Translations under genes and position numbers: made by a program
Part shown: positions 46,725 through 57,482 of the stretch, one piece after another
Position numbering within the stretch: the first letter of the stretch is position 1
How the letters are laid out: each line of letters begins with the position of its first letter
The notes under the pieces: model-generated
The model's input: only the letters and a program-made list of their open reading frames with translations
What the model was told of the DNA's origin: nothing
Database searches by the model: none
Source: Simmondsia chinensis
Lineage: Eukaryota; Streptophyta; Magnoliopsida; Caryophyllales; Simmondsiaceae
Direction of reading: 5' to 3'
Assembly: GCA_018398585.1 (NCBI GenBank)
Contig: JAGTTD010000014.1
Span: 20,521,387 to 20,585,386, forward strand
DNA: 64,000 nt

Positions 46725-47182
46725 TGTTACGCTCGGGCTTGAACCACAAACGTAAACCGAATTTAATTTGGATAGTTTGAGAATATGAGATGAGAAAGAA
46801 GGGAAATTAGGATAAGAAAGTAGAGTTTTAGAGTTAGATGAGAGAAAGAAGGGAAAGGGGATGAGAAAATAGAGTTTACTCCCAAATTGAGATAGCTTGT
46901 CAAGTATTTTCATTGAATGATTTCAATTACAGCTGAATGATATATTTATAAGCAAAATAACAAGCTAGTACATTGTATCTAGGCTAATTGCTTAGAAGCA
47001 TCTAGAATTAACTACAAATTATTTGAATTATTATTATTGGCGCCAAATAACAGCATATAACAGCAGCAGAACATGATTCCTTTTCACAGAATATCAAGCA
47101 GTAACAGAATTGTAATTCCCTAACGGTCCTTCCCGCCATTTCGCCAGTTTAAATTCAAGTCTCGGATTTTCTGTTTGAAACA
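46725..47182 (-). mobile_element. El5 5' LTR (right)
   Basis: TGTTACGCTCGGG to GTTTGAAACA, 458 bases, only a small number of differences from the left copy, so El5 is among the younger insertions. Confidence 0.92.
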
Positions 47183-47187
47183 GTAGC

Positions 47188-48147
47188 TTAAACAACATCA
47201 TTTTTTGTAACAGATATTTCGTTAAGGTACAATGCTTTGCTTGTGAGAGATTGGTTACATGCCAATTATTATATTCCATCTTCATTTCACCAGTTAGTAA
47301 TCTTCTAGAACCATGAAAAGTATGAGGTAGTTATGGCAGATAATAGGCCATTCATGGCTTGCTCTAACTACGTGGAGGAAAAATTCTACAAAGATGACGT
47401 CGGATGACTTGATGTTAAAAGAACCATTCCACAATTTTCCCAATGACAGGACACAATTTCCATCTTTGGCAACCCATTGATTGAGGCTTAGGTTAGCCAA
47501 TTAGATAAAGAATCTGAAGACTCTAATTTTTTGGGGATACATGAGGGCCCTTCTTGAAGAAAGAGAGTTCTAAGGCACGCCAAAACCCAATGCAAAGGGG
47601 CCAAGACCTCCCATTAATGGCGCAAGAGGCCATTTTCTCGGCACTAGAAAGACTCATAGCTTGGCAAGCTGAGGATCAGCTTTGGGCCCAGCAACCTTTT
47701 AATGGTTTCCAAGTCCGTAATGCACAAAAAGAGGAGCTAAAATTCTTTGACTTAAGAGCAACACCAGCCAAAATGAAGGATTTTTGGGCTAAAGTCCAAG
47801 ATCTTCTTCTCGAGTTTGATTTGGGCTCGACAGAAGATCTAAGGCTTACCTACCAGAGGACTCTGCATTCTTAAGAGTAGAGAGAACATTACCTAACTTT
47901 ACTTTGCAAATTTAAGGACTATTTTGCTTGAGATCATCATGAGAGGCATGGCTTAGGTGGAAAGGTGGTTGAGCAAAGGCTTCTTATTAAGCCAGGTTCG
48001 AGGCCCCTCATTTAGGCCTGTAGGAGAATGTCCCAACAAGTTATTGATTTGGTCAAGGAAGAGATCAAAAGGCTCTCAAAAGGTAAGCTTATCAGGACTG
48101 CTAGTACGTCAAATGGTATCAAATATTGTTCCTGTCATAAATAAGAA
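47188..48147 (+). pseudogene. Tat-like protease end, linker and RT start (X3)
   Basis: Resumes the protease cut at 44003: CERLVTC, then EVVMADNRPFMACSNYVEEKFY, typical of the segment after protease in Tat-type elements. A 106-codon open stretch (47554-47874) is a linker without recognised domain (PMQRGQDLPLMAQEAIFSAL, AQQPFNGFQVRNAQ). From about 47870 the RT N-terminal part reads, in shifting frames, GLGRKVVEQRLLIKPG, VIDLVKEEIKRLSKGKLIRT and SNIVPVINKKG. It is cut at 48147 by element M. Confidence 0.75.
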
Positions 48148-48159
48148 GGGAAAAATATA

Positions 48160-48445
48160 AAGAGACCCCCTGAACTTTGCAGTTAAACACAACGCACCTC
48201 TTGAACTTTTAATTTCACAAAACAAACCCCTGAACTTTATAGTTAAACATAACACATCCCCTTCACTTTTAATTCCACAAAATAGTCTCCAGAACTATGT
48301 TATTATGCGCAATACACCCCTTAAACTTTGCAATCAAACACAACACACCCTCTACACTTCTAATTTCAAAAAATAGCACTTGAACTTCATTATTACGCAC
48401 AACTTACCCCCGAACTTTGTTGCTAAATGCAACTCACCCCTTAGA
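48160..48445 (+). repeat. left arm array of M, about ten units of about 30 bp
   Basis: Repeats of the form CCCCTGAACTTTGCAGTTAAACACAA with drift (GAACTTTTAATTTCAC, GAACTATGTTATTATGCG, AAACTTTGCAATCAAACAC and so on) at a spacing of about 30 bases. Confidence 0.8.
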
Positions 48446-49009
48446 CATGAATAAAATGCAAATTTAAAACAAATTATGAAAAAATAAATTTAGAAAAATA
48501 AAAATATAATAATATTTTTTAACTTTAGAAAAAATTAGATTAATAATTTAAAATTAAAAAAGTTTATCAAATTAAAAATTAAGGATTTTCCACTTCTATA
48601 TTTTTATAGTTTTAGGCAAAACATAGGAACTTTATTTTTTTAAGGAAAACATAAGAAGGTTTTCTAATATTTACACAAAGTGATTTTCTAATTAATTGCA
48701 GTAATAATATTATAAATTTATAAGATAATAAAATATTTTTAAATTTTTTTTTGAAAAGTACTATATGACAAATTATAATAGTTTTTTTTTAAATATAAAA
48801 TTAAAAATTAAAAATAGTACAAAATTAAAAGTTTAAAAATAAAATCGATGGACAAATTTTTTAAAAGTTGAAAAACCAAAGTAAAAAATCATTACTATAT
48901 TATTTCAAACTTTTTTCGAAAAATTAATTTATCATAATTTGTCTCAAATTATTTAATTTCATACATTCTTTTTAATTTTAAATTTATTAATGTCTAATTG
49001 GTGTGTTAT

Positions 49010-49245
49010 ATATAGTAACAAAGTTCGAGGGAAATTTGTGAGTAATAATAAAGTTCAAGGGTTAAATTGATAGTGTAGGGGTATATTTGTGTTTAATTAC
49101 AAAGTTCAAGAGGCTACTCTATGAAATTAAAAGTGCAAGGGCTATATTATATTTAATTGTAATGTTAAGGGGGATATTTTATGAATTAAAAGTGCCCCCC
49201 GGGGGGGGGGGGGGTGTTTTAATTGTAAAGTTCAGGGAGGTTTTT
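49010..49245 (-). repeat. right arm array of M, about seven inverted units
   Basis: AAAGTTCGAGGG, AAAGTTCAAGGG, AAAGTTCAAGAGG, AAAAGTGCAAGGG, AATGTTAAGGGGG and AAAGTTCAGGGAGG, spaced by about 30 bases, are the reverse complement of the left-arm unit. Confidence 0.8.
49195..49214. repeat. C6-G14 homopolymer junction
   Basis: Six C directly followed by fourteen G within the right arm of M. It may be a real slippage product at a repeat unit boundary or an assembly artefact. Confidence 0.9.
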
Positions 49246-49260
49246 CCATATTTTTTCCCT

Positions 49261-52011
49261 AAAAGGAATGGCAAAATCAGGGTCTTTATTGACTTATGGG
49301 ATCTGAATGCAGCCACCCTAAAGGACGAATACCCAATGGCTATTGCTGATGTGCTCATTGACTTAGCTTTGAGGCATGAAGTGTTGTCCTTCATGGATGG
49401 CTGCTATGGGTACTACCAAGTTATGGTTGCTTCATAGGATGCCCACAAGATGGCATTTAGGTGTCCTGGGTCAATAGGGACATTTGAGTGGGTGACTATT
49501 CCATTTGGTCTGAAGAAAGTTGGCGCCACCTATCAAAGAACCAGGAACATGATCTTTCATGATCTCATTGGCAAGACCATGGAGTCTATATAGATTACAT
49601 CATGGTTAAATCAAATTCCCAAGTTAAACACTTAGAAGACTTAAGGGGCACATCCCTTAGAATGTGGACCCATACACCCTCGATGAATCCATTAAAGTGT
49701 GCTTTTAGCGTGTGTGTTGAAAACTTTCTGGGTTTTCTAGTGTACCAAAGGGGCATCGAGGTAGATATTAATAAGATTAAGGCCATCCAATAGGCCAAAC
49801 CGCCTTTAAATGAAAAAGAGCTTCAACGCTTCATAGGATAGGTTAATTTCTTAAGACATTTTATCGGAAATGTCATAGGAAAAATGAAAGTCTTCTCTCT
49901 ACTACGGAGGCTTAAACCTTAGAAGGACTTCATGTGGGAGGAGCCACATCAAGCCACCATCAAGGCCATCAAAGATTACCTTAATAGGGCCCCAGTTCTT
50001 ATTCCACCAAAGCAGGAAAACCTATGTCCCTACTTCTGAGGATTCTGTTAGTTGTTTGCTTGTACAACACAATGAGCAAGTGTTTGAACAGGCTATGTTC
50101 TACCTTAACTATTGCTTAAACGAATGTGAAATAAAATACTGCTTGATTGAGAAATTATGTCTATCGTTATTATTCCATCCATTAGTGAAATTGAGACATT
50201 ACATCTTGGCATTTACTATGTATATAGTTGCTCAGACAAATGTCCTTGGATACATACTACTATGCTAGATAGACCATTTATAAGGGGAAGGTTGAATGAG
50301 TGGAGTATAGTTGTACTTCAATTTGAGTTGGTTTACATATCATAAAAGTCAGTAAAGGGCCAAGCCTTAGCGGACTTTTTAGCTGAGCACCCAACTGTTA
50401 ATCTTGGCCTGAACTATGAGCAAGACCAACTCTTGGTAGTGGAAGTGGTCCCTTAGAATTTATTCTTCCACGGATCAAGGACCAATCCAAGTGCTGGAGT
50501 TAGAATTGTCATAAATCTCTTGCTGAGATGATTACCAAATCGGTTGTTACTTTGGTTAGCAAATGTCCCAACAACATGGTAGAGTATGAGACCTTGATAA
50601 TAGGCCTACACACTCTCCTGGAAATGCAAGTCCTCTCTGTTTTCATCAAGGGGATTCTCAATTGGTAATTTCTAGGTAAAAGGGGAATTTCAATGTTTTA
50701 GTGATACCTTCAATCGATACCTATCAATAGTACAAAAGTTGATGAGTCAATTCGATGCTGTATAGTTTGAGCATATCCCTAGAGAATATGACAAAGCAGC
50801 CAATGACTTAGTCCAGTTAGCATTAGGATATGGATTTCCTAGGACTTGTTGCGATCAAACCACGGTCACTAAAACCAAAGTTCTAGACCATGATATCGTG
50901 TTCATTGAGTCTTTCTTTCTTGAGGGCGAAGTACTGCCAAGTGAACACTTGGAATGCTTTGAAACCCATCAAACTGTCCTAGTCAACATGACAACTGGAG
51001 GAAGCCTCTAATGGATTACTTCAAGAACCCTCAAGACTACATTAAGGATAAAAAGATGAAGACCGGGGCTCATAGATTCAATCTCGATGATGAATCTAGA
51101 GACTTATATAAAAGGGTTGCTAGTGAAGTGCTTCTCCAGTGCGTTGACTTGGACGAAGCAATCCTAGTAATGGTAGAAGCCCATGAGGGTATGTGTGGAT
51201 CTCATCTAGCTGGCAACAAAATGCACTAGCTCATCAAACGTCATGTTTATTACTTTTCATCAATGATGGTGACTACATAAAGTATGCCAAGGGGTGTAGG
51301 GCATGCCAAAGACATGGTTGTATGCAAAGAGTCCTTGAGGCCAAAATGCATGCTATTGTCAAACCCTTGCCATCCAGAGGTTGGGTAAGCAACATCGTGG
51401 GAGAAATTAACCCACCTTCTAGCAGGACTCTTACACTCTTGTGGCCATAGATTATTTCACAAAGAGGGTGGAGGCTAAGCCCTAGAAGCATCAATTAGCA
51501 AGATATGATTGATTTTATCAAAAAATACATCCTATGTACGTTTGGTATCCCAGAAACCATTATTGTGGACCAAGTTAGAGTGTTAAATGGGGCTGAAGTT
51601 AAGGAGTTTACCAAGAGTTGCAGTAGAAATATTGAACTCAAACCCTTACTATGCTCAAGACAGAGGCCATGCAAAGTCAACCAATAAGATTTTGAAGGCC
51701 AATATTGAAGAGATGATTGAGGATAATCCCAGGAAGTGGCATGAATTGTGGCTGGATGCCCTTTGGGTTTACAAGACATCCAAGTGAGGTGCAACTGGGA
51801 CAACTCCTTTCCTTTTGACGTATAGCCATGATGTCGTGCTCCCAGTGTAAGTAATGGTTCAGTGTATTTGACAAGCTCATAAAGGGAGGTTTTCCGAACT
51901 TGAGTATGAGCAGGCTATGATGAAAAAACTGGCGAGCTTATACCAAGTAAAGATTGATGATCTTCACAAGTTGGAAACATAGAAGAAGAGGGTGGCCAAA
52001 GCCTAGAACAT
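49261..52011 (+). pseudogene. Tat-like RT, RNase H domains and integrase (X3)
   Basis: RT resumes as NGKIRVFIDLWDLNAATLKD and YPMAIADVLIDLA; the active site at about 49590 reads YIDY where relatives have YIDD. Residues LKCAFSVCVENFLGFLV and QRGIEVDINKIKAI follow. RNase H and the second (archaeal-type) RNase H of the Tat group are recognisable at about 49980-50700 (FFHGSRTNPSAG, NNMVEYETLIIGLHTLL). Integrase spans 51011-51850: TGAHRFNLDDESRDLYKRVA, a zinc-binding part (HEGMCGSHLAGNKMH, CRACQRHG), then the core, where the first Asp is replaced (SNIVGEINPP) and Glu is replaced near 51670. Many stops and frame changes. The element is dead. Confidence 0.85.
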
Positions 52012-52343
52012 TGTTATGATTTAAGATCAACCTTGAATCATAACCTAGGATAGAAGAAAATTTTGAGTTGAGAAGTAGAGAAATTGAGAGAAGAAGTAGA
52101 GAGAATTGAGATTGAGGAAGAAGAATCAAATTGTATTCATTCAAAGAATCTAATAACAAGGACAATCCAAACATTTATACTCCAATGCTAACTAAGTTGG
52201 TTAGCTAAAATATCTAGCAAACAAAAGATAATCGACTTAAATACCTTTAACCGAGAACAATTCCCTTCTAAGCTTTCCCGCCACTATCTTATTCAAATAT
52301 TTTGCCACTACATGCAACCCTCTCTAATCCAAATCGAAAAGAT
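52012..52343 (-). mobile_element. E 3' LTR (left)
   Basis: TGTTATGATTTAAG start; the right end (near GAAAAGATG) is less clear than in the partner, which ends CATGACA. About 332 bases. Purine-rich GAGAAGTAGAGAAATTGAG block. Terminal hairpin TTATGATTTAAG with CTTGAATCATAA. Confidence 0.82.
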
Positions 52344-52344
52344 G

Positions 52345-52356
52345 CTCCCTCCTTTA
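52345..52356 (-). promoter_or_regulatory. E polypurine tract
   Basis: Reverse strand reads TAAAGGAGGGAG next to the 3' LTR. Confidence 0.75.
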
Positions 52357-52389
52357 GGATATACTTGTCTCAAGAATGAAAGGATGGAA

Positions 52390-55300
52390 ATTGACTCTTG
52401 ATGAAAATCAACCTTTCCCAAGTAGCATCTTCTCAAGCAAAATTAGTCCACTTAACAACACCTCAAGACTCTAATGGCCTTCCTACTGTAACACTCTTGA
52501 ATCTAAGATAGCTGCTGGTTCTTGCTTAATATTCCCACTGACTGTTGCTTTTGAGGGTGAATTTGAACTGATATTGCCATTAACTACATGCTGCTTTAGA
52601 AGAGAAACATGGAAAACTAGATGGACAAAAGAGCCTGAGAGCAATTCCAATCTATAAGCAACTCCTCCCACCTTTTCCAACACCTTGTAAGGCCCAAAGT
52701 AGCAAGCACTCAGCTTCAAAATCTTGCGCACTACTGTACTAGATTGCCTGTAAGGTTTTAGCTTCAACTAAACAAGATCTCCCACCTTAAAAGTCTTATC
52801 AACACACATCCTGCCAGCATAGAATTTCATTCTGGCCTGTGCCAATTGCAAGTTATCCCTTAGCTGCTGAACCATTTGTTGCCTCTAAAGTAGCAATTCA
52901 TTAACTTCACTAATAGAAGAAATAGCTCCTTGCAACATCATTGGAGATGGAGAATCATATCCACAAAGAGCCTTGAAGGGAGTTGCTCCTAAAACAGAAT
53001 GAGCATGAGAATTGTACCAGAATTATTCCAAGGACAACCACCTGTGCCATTACTTGGGATAGCTGAAAGTCATGCTCCTCAACTATTGTTCTAAGCACTG
53101 ATTTACTATCTCAATTTGCCCATCTATTTGTGGATGATAGAATGAGCTCAAAGCAAAGGAAGAACCCAGCAGCAAAAACAACTCATGCCAGAAATGACTT
53201 GTGAACAATCTATCTCAATTAGAAATAATGGATTAAGGCAACCCATGGTGCTTGTAGATGTTGTCCAAAAACATCTTGATAAGTTTTTCAACTGAAATGG
53301 GATGATTCAAGGACATGAAGTGCCCAAACTTGGTGAATCGATCCATTACCACCCAAATTAACTCTTTCCCTTCAGACTTGGGTAACCCCTCAATAAAATC
53401 CATACTTATATGTTGCCATGCTCTATTTGGAATGGGCAAGGGCAGTAGCAAACCTTGGTAATGTGTATGATTGGCTTTAGTACGCTAGCAAGCGTCACAG
53501 GCTTGAACAAATTCCAAAATATCCTTCCTCATACCAGGCCAATGAAAGTACTGCCTCATCCTTTGATATGTTCATTTAATACTAGAGTGCACTCCCCAAG
53601 CAGAATCATGAGAAGCCGCCATAATTGCCTCCTCAAATTAGTCACTGAGCCAATGTACAATTTACCCTTTAGCCTAACAATTCCATTAGTAATAGATACA
53701 CCAGAATCTACCTCAGGGGAGCTATTCTTGATGCTAAAGGATGTGACACAATCTTGAGTGAAACTATCACCATCATAGGAATTATGCACCTCATCCATCC
53801 AAGAAGGCAAAGCAATTAAAATAACAAAATAAGACGATCATCCTGTCCCTTCCTGCTTGTGTGATAAGGCACCAGTAGCTAAATTTCTCTGCCTCGGAAA
53901 TACTCAATTGAGTAGTCCAATCCCAACATCTTCATGAGACCCTTACGCTGCACTCTTGTAGTGCTCTTTTGCTCTAATAAGTATTTGAGGCTTTGATTAT
54001 TAGGTCTAATAATGAAGTGATGTTCCTCTAGATAATGCCTCCACTTCTTGACTACTATAAGGATTGCTAGATACTCTTTCTCATAAATGGACATGCCGGT
54101 GTGTTTGGGCTAAGAACTTGACTCAAATAACCCATAGGTCTCCATCTTTGGGATGAAACTGCTCCCACTCTAGTTCCACTTGCATCTATTTCCAATGTAA
54201 AAGGAACACTGAAATCTTGCTAACGAGTACTAGAGCTAAGCACATAACAATCTTAAGCCTTTCAAATGCCTCTTGAACTACTTCGAACCAATGGAAGGCA
54301 TCTTTTTTTAGGATATCAATTATTGGCTTTGCAATCATACCATAACCTGTTGCAAATTTTCAGTAATAACCAATTAATCCTAAAAATCCTCTCAATTGCT
54401 TGAGGGAGATAGGTGTTGGCCATTGTTTCATTGCTTCAATCTTGGTTGGACCAGTTGCTACATTAGCATACGAGATAATGTGACCTAAATACTCCACTTG
54501 ACATTGACAAAAAGTGCACTTAGACAGCATAGCATGCAACTTGTATTGTCGCATGAGCTCAAACACCTATTTAAGATGATCCACATGTGAGTCCAATGAA
54601 GGGCTATATACAAAGATGTCATCAAAGAAGACCAGGACAAACTTCCTTAGTAATGACTTAAAAACTGAATTCATTAAGGCCCGAAATATGGCTGGAGCAT
54701 TGGTCAATCCAAAAGGCATCACCACAAATTCGTAATCTACTTGATGAGTTCTAAAAGCAGTCTTATGAATGTCTTGCTCCTTCACTCAAATTTGATAATA
54801 CCCTTGCTTCAAGTCCAACTTCGAAAAGTAGTGCTATCCATGCAATTCATCCAAGAGACCATCAATAATTGGAATTCGAAACTTATCCTTTATGGTAAGG
54901 GCATTCAGTTGCCTGTAATCGCTGAACATCCTTGATGACCCATCCTGCTTTTTGACAAGTATGATCGGAAAAGCTAATGGACTGTGGCTTTGTCTAATGT
55001 ACTCAATTTTCAGGAACTCATCTACTTGTCCTTCAATCATGCTCTTCTGTGAATAAGGATACTTGTAAGGCCTCAAATTGATAGTATCTGAATTGGATTT
55101 CAACGGAATAGCATGATTAAGGGATTTTCTAGGAGGAAGGCAGGTTGGTTGATCAAATAATTCACTGAATTCCTATAATAGCTTGCTTATGGAAGGATCT
55201 GAATTCACCCCTGCCTTTTCTGCCTCAGCCATGATGGAGAATAGATGTCCTATCCATTTATAATCTTGCTTTTGATCACTTCCTCTAATCTCTTGCCACT

Positions 55301-55625
55301 CATCAACTGTAGCTGGCCTTGTTCCACAATCCCTACAACTTGATTGTTTTGCCATTCAACTTAAAGGATATTGAAAGCCGGGCTAAATCAAACATCAACA
55401 GACTGATTATTCTCATCCAATCCACCCTAATAACCATATCACACCACCCTAACTTTAAGACTCTGAAGTCATACATAAATGAGTGACCTTGCATCTGCCA
55501 ACTGAATTGATTACACTTCATTTGAGTAAGCATTGAATTCCCATCAGCAACAGTCACAGCTAAGAGACCTGTTTTTATCATTTCATGGCCTATTCTCTTG
55601 ACAACTTTTGGATCAACAAAACTAT
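52390..55625 (-). pseudogene. E protease end, RT, RNase H, integrase, C-terminal part
   Basis: From right to left: protease end (FVDPKVVKRIG-like, then AVTVADGNSMLTQMKC), 55333-55581; RT 54834-55103 and 54567-54785 ([32 protein letters not shown], active site [10 protein letters not shown]); RNase H 53879-54094 (YEKEYLAILIVVKKWRHYLE); integrase 53233-53810 (MDFIEGLPKSEGKELIWVV) with the zinc-binding part disrupted (TKANHTH near 53480); C-terminal barrel 52483-52767 ([18 protein letters not shown]). The chromodomain end is not clearly readable. Many stops, several at Gln codons of relatives, for example near 52768 and 54570. Confidence 0.88.
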
Positions 55626-55630
55626 GAGTA

Positions 55631-56014
55631 TGTTATGATCCGGAATTTTAAGTCTTGCATTGCTTGTGTGTAGTTGCTTGTATTTTTTAGTGTTGTAGCC
55701 ATTTTTTGTGTTTTAGCACCAAGTAGCTTCAAATTGCGGGTAAGTCGGTTGAGAAAAGTGAAGAGGGGTCAATTGTAGCGGCTGAGCTTGTCTTAAGTTG
55801 GTTAAGTTTGGCTTGATGCATTGTATCTAGAATTCCATAAATAGCTTGCTCAAGTGTAAGAAAGAGGCATTCAATGAAAATACATAATATCTTTTGAGAT
55901 ATTTCTCTCTAATTCTTATCGACTTCTCTAATCTCTCATGGAACTTTTAATTCTATTCGCACTTAATCTCTCTCTTTCACAAGTTAACTTCAGTCTTTGA
56001 ATTGAAGCTTAACA
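55631..56014 (+). mobile_element. F 5' LTR
   Basis: TGTTATGATCC to GAAGCTTAACA. TATA-like CCATAAATAGC near 55835-55845. Terminal hairpin GTTAACTTCA with TGAAGCTTAAC (one bulge). Confidence 0.93.
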
Positions 56015-56016
56015 TT

Positions 56017-56028
56017 TGGTATCAGAGC
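56017..56028 (+). promoter_or_regulatory. F primer binding site
   Basis: TGGTATCAGAGC, a perfect initiator-Met complement two bases after the LTR. Confidence 0.95.
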
Positions 56029-56100
56029 TTCATTTTTGCTGTCAATTGATCACTTTATGATTGAATAGAGCTGGCGAGGCCAAAAAAACACAATTCAATC

Positions 56101-57482
56101 ATGTCTGGTGGAGTAACAACCAGATCTGGAGCAGGACCTAGAAACCCAATTGCATATGTTGATCCTATTGTTTCCTATGTTGCCGTAGTTTGCAATAATG
56201 CTGCAGTAGACCAGGAAGACGTTACAATGAAGAAATTAAGCTTGCAAGAAGGAAATAGTCGTGCAGATGAAGCAGTCAGAAAGAGATGTCGTGCAAGAAA
56301 TGAATCAGAAGTATGACTATCGCTTCCACAAGTCGAGTAAAAGATAGCCGATCAAATTCGTTAGCAAGGACAAGAGTTGGATGACAAAATGATCGAGCGA
56401 TTGGATGCACAATAGCAAAGGTTTAATGAAAAATTTGCTTAAATAGGCAATCAATCCAGGTGAGAGAATGTGTCTTCTAGTCCGGAACTTTTGCTTCCAG
56501 CCAGCCTGTTGCTCGTGCGCCAATAATTAAGGTCTCAGGATGAAGGAAATCCTTAGGTGCAAAATGTTGTGGCTAGACCTCAAGATCCATTGCAATCAAC
56601 TGGAATCAGACCTCAAGAAGTTGAAACAGCTGCAAGACTAACAGATCCTCCAGTTGATCAAGTGCAATCTCGGTCACCAGGCTTGAACTCAGAACAGAAT
56701 GATCATCCTCCTGATTCTTTTGGACAGTTCAGAACTGCGTTTGAGGACATTGGACATCAAGATCGCCCACCTGATCATCATCATCAGCATCATTCAGGAA
56801 GCAATGATGCAACATCGAATGGAAGAAGTAATGCACCTAGACAACCACGAGTTCAAATTGATCCATTTGATGGCAAGCAGTCTCAATCGTGGTTGAGAAG
56901 GTGTGACCTGTATTTTCATTTCTACAACATTAAAGAAGTAGAGAAAGTGGAATTGGCAGGAGTAAACCTCCATGGAGATCATGAGGTGTGGTTCTATAGC
57001 TTGTTAAAGAGCAATCCTATTCTTTCTTGGGTTGATTTTGTGGAAGAGTTATGTGAGCATTATGGTGATGAGGATTCTAGTGATGTTGTTGATAGCTTCA
57101 ACAAGGTGTTCCAAACAACAACTGTTAGGGAGTATATGACGAGGTTCAAGAATCTTAGAGCAAGCATGATAGCTACTTATCCTCAAGCAACAGAGGTGCA
57201 TTGTGTCTCTAGCTTTATAAGTGGATTGAAGCCAAAAGTTAAGATCATGGTGAAGGCAATTGGGCCTCAAACTCTATCCAAGGCTTATGCAAAAGCCAAA
57301 TTGATTGAGGCAACTGCCCTTTCTTCAAGTGACGAAAGCAAGTTCAAGGGAGGAAGTTCCAAGTCTTATTAGAAGGAGTCAATTGGATCTAAGGCCACTG
57401 TTCTATTGAGAAAAGGTTCACAATACCTTGTTATTAGTGTAATCAGCCTTATCAACAGGGGCACAAATGTAATTCAAAATTC
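56101..57482 (+). pseudogene. F gag
   Basis: Starts MSGGVTTRSGAG at 56101, the group's usual opening. The first part ends in stops near 56314-56570. 56557-57372 (271 codons) has a His/Asp-rich linker (PPDHHHQHHSGSND), FDGKQSQSWLRRCDLYFHFY, LHGDHEVWFYSLLKS, YMTRFKNLRASMI and FISGLKPKVKIMVKA (capsid-like core). The zinc knuckle near 57430-57475 reads C, Y, stop, CNQPYQQGHKC, so a TAG now lies inside the knuckle. Confidence 0.9.

Larger units (their letters stand above)
43999..47187 (-). mobile_element. El5: gag-only non-autonomous chromovirus derivative
   Basis: LTRs at 44004-44460 and 46725-47182 (457 and 458 bases); duplication GTAAC (43999-44003) and GTAGC (47183-47187). Perfect primer site at 46711-46722 and polypurine tract at 44461-44474. 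Only 2.26 kb lies between the LTRs. It holds gag and, directly after it, a short piece resembling the extreme 3' end of pol; protease, RT, RNase H, integrase and chromodomain are missing. Total 3.18 kb. This is the structure of TR-GAG-type elements, which depend on enzymes from relatives. Confidence 0.9.
48147..49260. mobile_element. M: DNA-transposon-like unit with inverted repeat-array arms
   Basis: The unit begins AGGGAAAAATATA and ends TATTTTTTCCCT, so the termini are inverted repeats. It splits the Tat RT between VINKKG and NGKIRVFID. The left arm (48160-48445) carries about ten copies, and the right arm (49010-49245) about seven inverted copies, of a roughly 30-base unit around CCCCTGAACTTTGCAATTAA. 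The centre is extremely A/T-rich with no coding. Flanks TAAGAA and TAAAAGG are similar, a possible 7-9 bp duplication, but not exact. Inferred: a non-autonomous DNA transposon, perhaps Mutator-like, too diverged to classify. Confidence 0.65.

Noticed and set aside
48160..48445. CRISPR-like or satellite array
   Set aside because: Regularly spaced units of about 30 bases, but no separate unique spacers of constant length, strong drift between units, and an inverted partner array at 49010-49245. The setting is a plant transposon.
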